The notes below the pieces were generated by a model. It searched no databases, was not told the DNA's origin, and saw nothing but the letters and a program-made list of their open reading frames with translations. 64,000 bases of DNA, taken from NCBI GenBank assembly GCA_032622095.1, contig CP136061.1, forward strand, positions 264,338,077 through 264,402,076, given 5' to 3'. Made by a program: the position numbers and the translations under genes. This DNA is from Siphonodentalium dalli. Taxonomy: Eukaryota; Mollusca; Scaphopoda; Gadilida; Siphonodentaliidae. Below are positions 54,911-64,000 of the stretch, in pieces (the first letter of the stretch is position 1; each line of letters begins with the position of its first letter).

Positions 54911-55438
54911 TTAAAGGTGGATTATCTCTTTGTAAACATGTATTATATAGTTACCGGGGTATAAAATATTAGATTTGAGTTGAAGACTCCTGTCCGGAAA
55001 TGCTTCTATCGATTAATATTAATTTTATTAAGAATATTTTCTTGTCTAAAAAGGTGTGTTTGTTCAGCTAACGAACAATAGTGGTTACTGTTAACAGAGA
55101 CCAGAAATTATATTGTGCAATTTTGTCACAAATAAACGTTAATTATACTCATTATCGCTTATATCTGTGGAACAAAACAGTACAAACAAACAATCTGTGA
55201 AATTTGACATTCGTTGCGTAGCCGTAGGAACAGCCCAGTGCTCTATATCGCAATACGGTCTCATCCGAATGGTCGGTTCTAAAAATAGTAACATAAATGG
55301 GCCCGATTTAATATTCGAAATAAAATCAATATTAATTGATAGAAGCTTTTCCGGACATAGGTCTTCAGTTCATATCTATCATTTTATACCCGTGCAACTA
55401 TTTAAAATTTGTTATTTAAAGAGATAATCCATCTTTAA
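54911..55438. mobile_element. MITE, 528 bp, TTAA-flanked
   Basis: It starts TTAAAGGTGGATTATCTC and ends GAGATAATCCATCTTTAA, so it has inverted ends with TTAA at both edges. No protein frame. It lies within the larger DNA transposon and is matched almost base for base by 59233-59760. Confidence 0.85.
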
Positions 55439-55661
55439 TGAATCAAAAGCGGATTTTAGCCCTAAAAATGCACTTCATTGTGTATTTTTCGAAATCAGTA
55501 TAATTATTCGAGATTGTGTTGTATCTACGACATAGGAAATCTTTATTTCTAACATGTATATGATGATTAGTAATGTCATAAAGCCATAACTTGTTATAGC
55601 TAGTTCGAGTTTTCAGTTTATGGTTATTTTAAGCTGATAACTTTTTAAAACGATGAATGAT
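55439..55661. other. Internal part of the DNA transposon next to its right repeat
   Basis: Contains a second copy of a module also present in the inverted repeat (GTTTATGG then ATTTTAAGCT near 55617-55634). No gene seen. Confidence 0.45.
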
Positions 55662-56610
55662 GGCGAAATATAACTTTTCCATAAAACAAAATGATAATAT
55701 TGCCAGTTCAGTGCTTGTTGTACATGTCAATTCCCATAACTCAGGATTATATTACCTTACGAAACTATGGACGTTATCTTTTGTCAATAGTTGTACGAAC
55801 TTATAGCCATACAGAAGTTGTTCACACTTGAATTTTAAGTTCTGCAACTAAACATAAATTGATCACATCCGTATGGTCTGATTTCGCTCATTGGATGTGG
55901 AGGCCGTCTTGAATATTGATATGCAATCCCCAAGTTTGGGTTAAAGCTACATCTCGGTACTAGTTTCACCTTCCGGTGACCTGGTGAGCACGATAAGATC
56001 GGATACGGGTGTATTTCCATTGCTATATTACAGAATAAGCGTCTTATTAACGAAACTGCAAAAAATGACAATTTTAGGGGGGAGGGTTATATTTTTTACA
56101 AAAAATAATCATTAAAGGCACTAACTGAAGTTTTTTTCTGCCAATTTGACTTCCTAGTTTATAGTAGAAAATTATTACGCTTAAACACTAGGAATTCATT
56201 AGGGAGATTACAAGCTGTGTGTCATCAGTTTCCAAAATAAATTGAAACGAAAGCAAATATTTGCCAAAAAAAAACGCCTTAAATATTTTTTTTTCGACAA
56301 TGCTACTTATTTTCCAAAATCCTGTATGGCGATGTGAAATAATAAATCTATTACTAACATTTTGACGGAAAATAATGCCAGCATGACATAAACTGTCATC
56401 TGTAGTTTGAGATTTCAGTTTATGGCAATTTTAAGCTTTATTCAATTGAAAACCATGAATAAAAAAAATTGAAACACTTTCAGAAATTACATCCACCCTT
56501 GCATGAACCGCAATGTAGTCCCCCACAACAGACAACACGCGGAAATTTTCTTGGTGACCGGTTGAACTAACTCCTAAAATAGAGCCCTTTTCAGACTTGG
56601 CGTCTGGACT
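55662..56610. repeat. Right terminal inverted repeat of the DNA transposon
   Basis: Inverted counterpart of 31810-32760, ending GGCGTCTGGACT at 56610. Confidence 0.85.
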
Positions 56611-57940
56611 GAGACAGTGGTTACCACAACATCGACTTTTTCACCGAAAAAAATATTTCTCAAAACTGCTATCACAACAGTGTCCAATGGAGAATCTCAT
56701 AGCTATACGACTGGACATTTGCTATTCGACGATGGCGCTCAGAAAAAAATTCATTTCGACCAGATTAGCTGATGAACTAGGGTTGACACCACATCGAACT
56801 GAACGATTAAATATCGCCACATTCGGCTCTGTTGATTCTAAATACCATGAACTTGACGAAGTCACACTAAACGTTTCGTGTGGCACGTTCGCCATACCAA
56901 TTAGAGCGCTCGTTGTTCCAAATATTACTCAGTTGCCGCCGATGACAACCATATCTAAATTTGACTTACCTGAGTTGAACGGTCTGCAATTAGCAAATCC
57001 GTTTGAGAACCACATTGATTCCTTTGAAGTTTCATTGTTGATTGGTAGTGACCATTATTACCAGTTCGTTGAAGGCCACTTAATCAGAACCTCACAGGGT
57101 CCAATTGCTGTGAAATCCAAGCTCGGCTATTTACTGTGTGGACCATTAAACTTGTCTGTAGAACAGACAAATCCAAGTGCAGCTATGATGCATGTGCTTA
57201 CCCAACCCGACGATGATAAACTGACACACCTTTGTGATCTAGAAACACTTGGCACAACGATCAATGACAGCGAACTCGCGTCACCAGTTGAAAGGAATAA
57301 CTCCAGATATAGGTATGCACGATATGGAGACGACAATGTTGTTCTGAATACTTCAAACTCATCCACCAATCTATCGTCTGAAGATCCTGTAAACATGCTA
57401 TCTGAACGGCGAATAGATTTTGTTTCAAGTAATGTCAGAGCAAACTCTACAAAATCCTCTGTCAAGGCAAAGTTTGGCGATAGCACAAAATCATCATTTG
57501 AGAAAACATTGCGTAACTTCGTCACAACTGAACAAAAGCCCAAACCAGAATTTTCAAAGAGAGGTCAACTTTTTCTGAAGCGAAATCTATCCGAGCTCAG
57601 CCCTAAACCAGTTATATCTCTACCTACTACGTCTGGCACTGATAATATATCAACAAAACAGCCATCGCTCTCTCGTGAAATACAACCAACGAAGAAATCT
57701 CCACCAAAGCAGTTGAAGAAGGCGGAAGACACCAACGAAGCTACGGAATCTCCAGAAAAGGTAACTCTTTGTCAAGACAGCGATATAAGGGTTTCGTCGA
57801 CAGAATACCTACATACTGTACCCATTCGTAACGACGATCATGTTGACTTTATTCACTCTAGACCTCAGATGACAGCAGCATTGCGAGCTCGAGAAAAAAT
57901 TCAGAAGACCTTTCGAGACGAAGACTTTGTTTATGACTAG
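56597..57940 (+). pseudogene. BEL/Pao aspartic-protease fragment fused to a Ser/Lys-rich tail
   Basis: A frame of 447 residues. From about residue 52 (STRLADELGL) to about 235 it matches the protease and linker region of BEL/Pao retrotransposons. The catalytic DDGAQ motif lies just upstream in another frame, so a one-base change in a run of seven A (56743-56749) broke the protease. Residues 240-447 are Ser/Lys/Pro-rich and do not look like BEL/Pao. No reverse transcriptase follows. It begins inside the end of the DNA transposon repeat. Confidence 0.6.
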
Positions 57941-57983
57941 ACTTTGCGGGGCGGGGAGAATGTTGAAACCATCGAGGGAAATA

Positions 57984-59099
57984 TTAAGGGTGCCGATAAG
58001 ACGGACCAACATTTGAATTCAGTTTCATTGCTTTACCTCGTGCTCGTTCTTCACAATATATTCTCTTCGTTATTCTACATTTCTCTCCAGTGTGAATCAT
58101 CTTGTGCGTTGTCAAATGTCCTGACCAAGTGAACGATTTTTTTACAAATATCACATTTATATGGGCGGTCGCCTGTGTGGATTCTCTTGGGTTTCGCCAA
58201 GTCGCCTGATACAATGAATGATTTCTGACATATATCGCATTGATACGGTCGATCTCCAGTGTGAATCCTGTTGTGGCTTGTCAGGTTGGTTGGTGTAGTA
58301 AATGCTTTCGAGCATATGTCGCACTCATACGGTCGATCTCCAGTGTGAATCATTTTGTGCGTTGTCAAATGCCCTGACAAAGTGAATGATTTTGTACAAA
58401 TATCACATTTATATGGGCGGTCACCAGTGTGGATTATTTTGTGTTTTGTTAAGTCGCGTGATTCAATGAATGATTTTTGACATATATTGCATAGATACGG
58501 TCGATCACCAGTGTGAATTTTCTTATGTGTCTTCAGGTTGGTTGATTGAGTGAATGATTTCTCGCATATATCGCACTGATACAGTCGATCGCCAGTGTGA
58601 ATCTTCATCTGTGAAGTCAAATTTCCTGACGTGCTGAATGATTTTTCACATATATCACATTTATGGGGGCGGTCGTCGAAGTGAATTATCTTATGTATCT
58701 TAAGATGATCACTTGATGTAGTGAATGATTTCTGGCAAATGTCGCACGGATGCGGCCGATTTCCTGTGTGAAATCTCTTATGTACAGTCAATGCTCCTGA
58801 CTGGATGAATGCTTTTTGACAGATATCACATTTATACGGACGAACACCGGTGTGGATTCTTGCATGCCTCGTCATGCCGCTTGAATGACTAAATGCTTTC
58901 TCACATATATTACACTGATACGGACGGTCATCGATGCGAATCGTTCTATGCGCGATCAGGGTTACTGACTGGGTGACTGGTTTATGGCACTGATACGGTT
59001 GATCTCCAGTGTGAATCATCTGGTGTTTATTAAATCGCCCGACATAGTGAATGATTTGTCACAAATATCACATCGATTTTGACCGTCACCGGTGTTCAT
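57984..59099 (-). pseudogene. C2H2 zinc-finger gene, minus strand, two frameshifts
   Basis: About 12 C2H2 fingers. The best frame is 58075-59019 (314 residues). A start ATG in the leading finger at 59097-59099 is out of phase by one base near 59025. At the 3' side a run of seven T (near 58137) shifts the frame, and the last finger (TWSGHL) continues in the frame of 57984-58214. Zinc ligands are lost in fingers 2, 6 (His to Gln) and 11 (His to Pro). Fingers use HTGDRPY linkers and differ in sequence from the tandem unit arrays. A nuclear DNA-binding role is expected for an intact relative. Confidence 0.7.
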
Positions 59100-59232
59100 A
59101 TTTTACTTACGACGGTACGCTTCGTTCAGAAAATGCGTTCTGGAGAATTTAGAATGTAGGCCCTACTGGTTCTGAGTTGATAGCAGAATGATAAAAGACA
59201 CATTACAGTTGTATATTAATGCTATGGCGATT
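59100..59232. other. Short intergenic stretch
   Basis: No gene seen; it could hold the promoter of the minus-strand zinc-finger gene. Confidence 0.4.
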
Positions 59233-59760
59233 TTAAAGGTGGATTATCTCTTTGTAAACATGTATTATATAGTTACCGGGGTATAAAATATTGGATCTGA
59301 ATCGAAGACTCCTGTCCGGAAATGCTTCTATCGATTAATATTAATTTTATTTCGAATATTTTCTGGTCTAAAAAGGTGTGTTTGTTCAGCTAACGAACAA
59401 TATTGGTTACTCTTAACAGAGACCAGAAATTATATTGTGCAATTTTGTCACAAATAAACGTTAATTATACTCATTATCGCTTATATCTGTGGAACAAAAC
59501 AGTACAAACAACCAATCTGTGACATTTGACATTCGTTGCGTAGCCGTAGGAACAGCCCAGTGCTTTATATCGCAATACGGTCTCATCCGAATGGTCGGTT
59601 CTAAAAATAGTAACATAAATGGGGCCGATTTAATATTCGAAATAAAATCAATATTAATTGATAGAAGCTTTTCCGGACATAGGTCTTCAGTTCATATCTA
59701 TTATTTTATACCCACGCAACTATTTAAAATTTGTTATTTAAAGAGATAATCCATCTTTAA
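59233..59760. mobile_element. MITE, 528 bp, second full copy
   Basis: The same family, orientation and length as 54911-55438, with TTAA edges. Confidence 0.85.
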
Positions 59761-59810
59761 GCAGCTTCGCATGAATGTATTTCAAAACTCAAAAAAATAA
59801 TAGGTCACAG

Positions 59811-60332
59811 TTAAAGGTGGATTATCTCTTTAAATAACAAATTTTAAATAGTTGGGTTGGTATAAAATAATAGATATGAACTGAAGACCTATGTCCGGAA
59901 AAGCTTCCATCAATTAATATTGATTTTATTTCGAATATATAATCGGGCCCATTTATGTTACTATTTTATAACCGACCATTCGGATGAGACCTTATTGCGA
60001 TATAGAGCACTAGACTGTTCCCACGGCTACGCAACGAATGTCAAATGTCACAGATTGGTTGTTTGTATTGTTTTGTTCCAACAATATAAGCGACGAGTAT
60101 AATTAACATCTATTTGTGACAAAATTGCACAATATAATTTCTGGTCTCTGTTAACAGTAACCACCATTGTTCGTTAGCTGAACAAACACCTTTTTAGACC
60201 AGAAAATATTCGAAATAAAATTAATATTAATCGATAGAAGCATTTCCGGACAGGAGTCTTCGATTCAAATCTAATATTTTATACCCCGGTAACTATATAA
60301 TACATGTTTACAAAGAGATAATCCACCTTTAA
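59811..60332. mobile_element. MITE, 522 bp, inverted copy
   Basis: The same family in opposite orientation, 50 bp from the previous copy, with TTAA at both edges. The two adjacent inverted copies could form a 500-bp hairpin. Confidence 0.83.
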
Positions 60333-60509
60333 GCGACTACACTCATTCTGGTTTGCGCGATACGGGTACATTATTGAACGTTTAAAAATACCACACATTC
60401 TATCTATGGGTTACATTTACACAGCTGTAACTATTTCCCCATAGACTTCAAAGTTATTTGATATGCATCAGAGGTCGAATTTGAAATGTCATGTGTCTGT
60501 ATTTGTTCA
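60333..60509. other. Short unique stretch
   Basis: No gene or repeat seen. Confidence 0.4.
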
Positions 60510-61630
60510 GCGTAGGACCCTTCGGATATAGGTACTATGGGATCGGGATCAGTATGGTGGTGTTTGACTGCTGGATGATGTTGTATCCATCGTAGGATCC
60601 TTCGGATATAGGTACGATGGGATCTGGATCAGTATGGTGGTGTTTGATTGCTGGGTGATGTTGTATCCATCGTAGGATCCTTCGGATATAGGTACTATAG
60701 GATCCGGATCAGTATGGTGGTGTTTGACTGCTGGGGGATGTTATATCGATCGTAGGCTCCTTCGGATATAGGTACTATGGGATCGGGATCAGTATGGTGG
60801 TGTTTGATTGCTGGGGTGTTGCATCCATCGTAGGATCCTTCGGATATAGGTACGATGGGATCGGGATCAGTATGGTGGTGTTTGACTGCTGGGGGATGTT
60901 ATATCGATCGTAGGCTCCTTCGGATATAGGTACTATGGGATCTGGATCAGTATGGTGGTGTTTGATTGCTGGGGGTGTTGTATCCATCGTAGGCTCCTTC
61001 GGATATAGGTACGATGGGATCTGGATCAGTATGGTGGTGTATGATTGCTGGGGGTGTTGTATCCATCGTAGGATCCTTCGGATATAGGTACGATGGGATC
61101 TGGATCAGTATGGTGGTGTTTGATTGCTGGGTGATGTTGTATCCATCGTAGGATCCTTCGGATATAGGTACGATGGGATCTGGATCAGTATGGTGGTGTT
61201 TGATTGCTGGGTGATGTTGTATCTATCGTAGGATCCTTCGGATATAGGTACGATGGGATCTGGATCAGTATGGTGGTGTTTGACTGCTGGGGGATGTTGT
61301 ATCCATCGTAGGATCCTTCGGATATAGGTACTATGGGATCTGGATCAGTATGGTGGTGTTTGACTGCTGGGGATGTTGTATCCATCGTAGGATCCTTCGG
61401 ATATAGGTACGATGGGATCTGGATCAGTGTGGTGGTGTTTGATTGCTGGGGGATGTTGTATCCATCGTAGGACCCTTCGGATATAGGTACGATGGGATCT
61501 GGATCAGTATGGTGGTGTTTGACTGCTGGGGGATGTTATATCGATCGTAGGACCCTTCGGATATAGGTACGACGGGACCTGAATCAGTATGGTGTTGTTT
61601 GACTGCTAGTTGATGTTGTCTCCAGCATTG
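60510..61630. repeat. 80-bp minisatellite, 14 units
   Basis: The landmark TTCGGATATAGGTA recurs every 78-82 bp, from 60521 through 61556. Units also carry GGATCAGTATGGTGGTGTTT. Three short minus-strand frames with His- and Pro-rich repeats arise from it; because the unit is not a multiple of three they break, so I do not call a gene. Confidence 0.9.
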
Positions 61631-62759
61631 AGTCGCTTGCGTTTTCTTCAATCTTATTCCATTATATAATTGTTCACGGGAATAATGATTGATCTAGTTC
61701 CTTTATATCGGTCTTGATCATCAGACTCTAGGCATTACATCCCTCTTTTACTAAACAATTTCATTAAAGACGGTTTATCTCTTTGTAAACATGAGTTTTA
61801 AAGATACCGGGGTATGGTCTGGTCGATAAACTACACTTTAGGGTCAACCTAGACTAAGTTGGTTTCTATACCATTTTGAAGAGGAATATATCCTATATAA
61901 CATATCCAAAATCCGCTAAAAGTCGCTCTGAGCATTTATGGCCTCCATGATGTCAGTTGGTATCGAAATATACTGCATTTCGATGGTAGGTGGGCCAACA
62001 AATACCAAACTAGTAATAAAATAAAGTTCACATAAACAATGCTTAGTCGTGAACCATATATGTAGAATGTTTGTCCAATGTGGTCGCCAAAATGGACAAA
62101 ATCGAATGAAATTTACAATTTGCGGAAAATTGAATAGCTGGTCATACAAGAACGAACGTGCCCTCGAATTATACAATGAAGAATGGTTTCAGAGTATAAG
62201 GGGAGCTGTTAATAATAGTATGTTAAAATTATCTCTAATTTATCTCACGAGAGAGCAACCGAAAGCCAGGTTTCATACAACGTTTAAATGTGGACCTTTT
62301 GGGCGCCAAGAATGTGACATTTTCTAGAAGAAATATACATGTATGTAATGAAAACAGTCTCACGAATGTGACCGATAATCATAGGAAAGTATGAGAGTTA
62401 TTTACATGGTACTAGGTACAATGTGTAGATCGTATTGTCCGTGTCCTAAAATAGTTGTCCTAGTTTCATCGCCGCGATTGCATTGTTTTCTGTCCTTGTC
62501 ACTCTATTCGCCCCTATAGTCTTTCACACAATCTGGTATATATCGGATGCAAGATTAATGCGTCCTGGTGTCGCCGATGAGGGATATTGTAGAAAAACGT
62601 ACTTCACAAGGTCGAAAAATGGGCATTTATTACAATTTCTGTATAAAAGTTTGATCAAGGCGGACTGTAGCGGAATTTCCAAGCCACACTCGTATGGGCG
62701 ATAGCCCCTATGGATTATTGGATTGACTTCGTCGTGAAAATCGTCCAGCGCCCGTCAAA
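61631..62759. other. Unassigned stretch with a partial MITE end
   Basis: TTAAAGACGGTTTATCTC near 61765 is a diverged left end of the MITE family without its right end. A plus-strand frame of 92 codons at 62049-62327 has no recognised motif. Nothing else seen. Confidence 0.4.
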
Positions 62760-62995
62760 TTGTATTGAGTCAATTTACTTCAAAAGCTGTAATTTTGTTA
62801 TTGAAAAAGTGGAAACATGGTTTTTTTTACTACAAAAGCTGGCATTTTTACTTCAAAAGCGGAAACCTTACTTTACTACAAATCTGGCGATTTTATTACA
62901 AAAGTGACGAGGTACATCAAAAGCTGGCGATTTTTACTTCACAAGTGGAGACCTACTTCAAAAGTGGTCAGTTACTTCAAAAGCTGGCGTAACAA
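62760..62995. repeat. Short irregular repeats with TTACTTCAAAAG core
   Basis: A degenerate motif of the form (A/T)CTTCAAAAGCTGGC or its close variants occurs about ten times at irregular spacing. The open frames here are low-complexity and unlikely to be genes. Confidence 0.65.
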
Positions 62996-63415
62996 CCTAT
63001 GGGAATTATCTTGTGTGCAGTCAAATGTCCTGACAAGGTGATTAGTTTTGGACAGCTATCACATTTATACGGGCGATCACCTGTGGATTTGTTTATGCGT
63101 CGCCAGGCCACTTGATTTAGTGAATGCTTTTGGGAATTCACCCCACTGAGAATGTCGGCCACCAGTGTGAATTATCTTATGTTTCGTCAAGTGGCTTGAT
63201 TGAGTGAATGCTTTATCGCATATACATGTATCGCACTGATACTGTCGATCTCCAGTGTGAACCCTCTTGTGTGCAGTCAAATTTCCCGACGTGGTGAATG
63301 ATTTTGGACATATATCACATTTATACGGGCGGCCACCAGTGTGAATTATCTTATGCTTCGACAGGTTGTTCGATTTAGTGAATGCTTTTGTGCAAATATC
63401 GCACTGATACGGTCG
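62985..63415 (-). pseudogene. Degenerate fingers downstream of the right-edge zinc-finger array
   Basis: Five or so finger modules continue in the same phase after TAG 63416-63418. One has an insertion between its Cys residues (CDTCICDKAF), another has lost its Cys pair (GRHSQWGEFPKAF), and a frameshift occurs near 63077. Confidence 0.6.
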
Positions 63416-64000
63416 CTAACCAGTGTGAATTGTCTTATGCTTCGTCATGTGGCTTGACTCAATGAATGATTTTTCACAAATATCACATTTATACGGGCGA
63501 TCGCCAGTGTGGATTCTCTTATGCCTCGTCAGGTGGCTTGATGTAATGAATGCTTTCTCGCATATATCACACTGATACGGTCGATCGTCGAAGTGAATTA
63601 TCTTATGCTTCATCAGGTGGCTTGATGTAGTGAATGCTTTCTCGCATATATCGCACTGATACGGTCGATCACCAGTGTGGATTCTCATATGTGTCGACAG
63701 ATTACTTGATTGAGTGAATGATTTCTCGCAGATATCGCACTGATACGGTCGGTCACCAGTGTGGATTCTCTTATGCTTCATCAGGTGGCTTGATGTAGTG
63801 AATGCTTTCTCGCATATATCGCACTGATACGGTCGGTCACCAGTGTGGATTCTCTTATGTGTCGACAGGTGGCTTGATGTAGTGAATGCTTTCTCGCATA
63901 TATCGCACTGATACGGTCGGTCACCAGTGTGGATTCTCTTATGTGTCGACAGATCACTTGATTGGGTGAATGATTTATCGCATATATCGCACTGATACGG
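63416..64000 (-). CDS. C2H2 zinc-finger array, partial at window edge
   Basis: Open from the window edge to TAG 63416-63418, 194 codons with about seven C2H2 fingers of types TQSSDL, TTSSHL (several), TQSSNL, ITSSHL and IESSHM, joined by HTGDRPY linkers (one HFDDRPY). The start lies beyond the window. The TAG falls at the last linker and the finger pattern goes on after it, so the array may be truncated in this allele. Confidence 0.72.
   Translation of the reverse strand, partial: PYQCDICDKSFTQSSDLSTHKRIHTGDRPYQCDICEKAFTTSSHLSTHKRIHTGDRPYQCDICEKAFTTSSHLMKHKRIHTGDRPYQCDICEKSFTQSSNLSTHMRIHTGDRPYQCDICEKAFTTSSHLMKHKIIHFDDRPYQCDICEKAFITSSHLTRHKRIHTGDRPYKCDICEKSFIESSHMTKHKTIHTG

Larger units (their letters stand above)
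31810..56610 (-). mobile_element. Large DNA transposon with about 950-bp inverted repeats (Academ-like), hosting a Polinton
   Basis: AGTCCAGACGCCA at 31810 is mirrored by TGGCGTCTGGACT ending at 56610, and the similarity continues for about 950 bp on each side with many small differences. Between them, on the minus strand, lies a broken transposase-like gene ending in a CXC domain. The Polinton (36491-53809) and one MITE (54911-55438) are later insertions, leaving about 7 kb of original element. The long conserved-core protein with a Cys-rich C-terminus resembles what I know of Academ transposases, but that assignment is not checked. Confidence 0.75.

Noticed and set aside
31805-56615. GAGA as target duplication of the large DNA transposon
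   Set aside because: GAGA flanks both sides only if one extra T is allowed at the left, and the two flanks (zinc-finger array, BEL/Pao) are not halves of one sequence.
60775-61651. His/Pro-rich minus-strand frames in the 80-bp satellite
   Set aside because: They break at every change in unit length and have no start context.

Overview
This is an animal (metazoan) nuclear window, AT-rich, built almost entirely of repeats and nested mobile DNA. The zinc-finger arrays, MITEs, minisatellites, animal-type LTR retrotransposon and Polinton/adintovirus point to an invertebrate. I lean towards a mollusc or another lophotrochozoan, but the species cannot be fixed from the sequence. No tRNA, rRNA, CRISPR array or bacterial operon was seen.

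Layout. (1) 1-2177: unique AT-rich DNA ending in a GC-richer promoter-like stretch. (2) 2178-24580: three tandem copies of a unit of about 8 kb (start points 2178, 10189 and a truncated copy from about 18331), with the start of a fourth copy at 24488. Each full unit carries an intron-like leader, a very long C2H2 zinc-finger array (mostly broken by stops and frameshifts; copy 2 is best preserved), a 12-bp minisatellite, a 30-bp minisatellite, a 69-bp tandem repeat and a remnant MITE. (3) 24581-31017: a young Ty3/Gypsy LTR retrotransposon on the minus strand with identical 223-bp LTRs and a CTAC target duplication. Its pol stops at the beginning of the expected integrase region and is followed by a TatD-family nuclease reading frame. 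(4) 31018-31809: the fourth zinc-finger copy, cut off by the next element. (5) 31810-56610: a large old DNA transposon with inverted repeats of about 950 bp and a decayed CXC-domain transposase on the minus strand (Academ-like by my reading). (6) 36491-53809: a 17.3-kb Polinton/adintovirus-like element inserted into that transposase gene, with GTCAG repeated at both junctions. (7) 56611-64000: a BEL/Pao retrotransposon fragment, two more minus-strand zinc-finger arrays, three further MITE copies, an 80-bp minisatellite and short repeats.

The Polinton has the expected set: protein-primed DNA polymerase B, packaging ATPase, retroviral-type integrase with chromodomain, penton-like and hexon-like capsid proteins, adenain-type protease, and small core and membrane proteins, in one compact plus-strand block from 41.2 to 53.1 kb. 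PolB and integrase each carry one in-frame TAA, while the capsid block reads open. Its left end holds two divergent gene pairs, each driven from copies of the same 590-bp intergenic region. All four of those genes end in a sequence identical or nearly identical to the animal histone mRNA 3' stem-loop, whereas the late block and the gene at 40.4 kb have ordinary AATAAA signals. This suggests cell-cycle-coupled, non-polyadenylated expression of one subset of virus-like genes. Together with the integrase-less, TatD-bearing Gypsy element, it is the most novel signal in the window.
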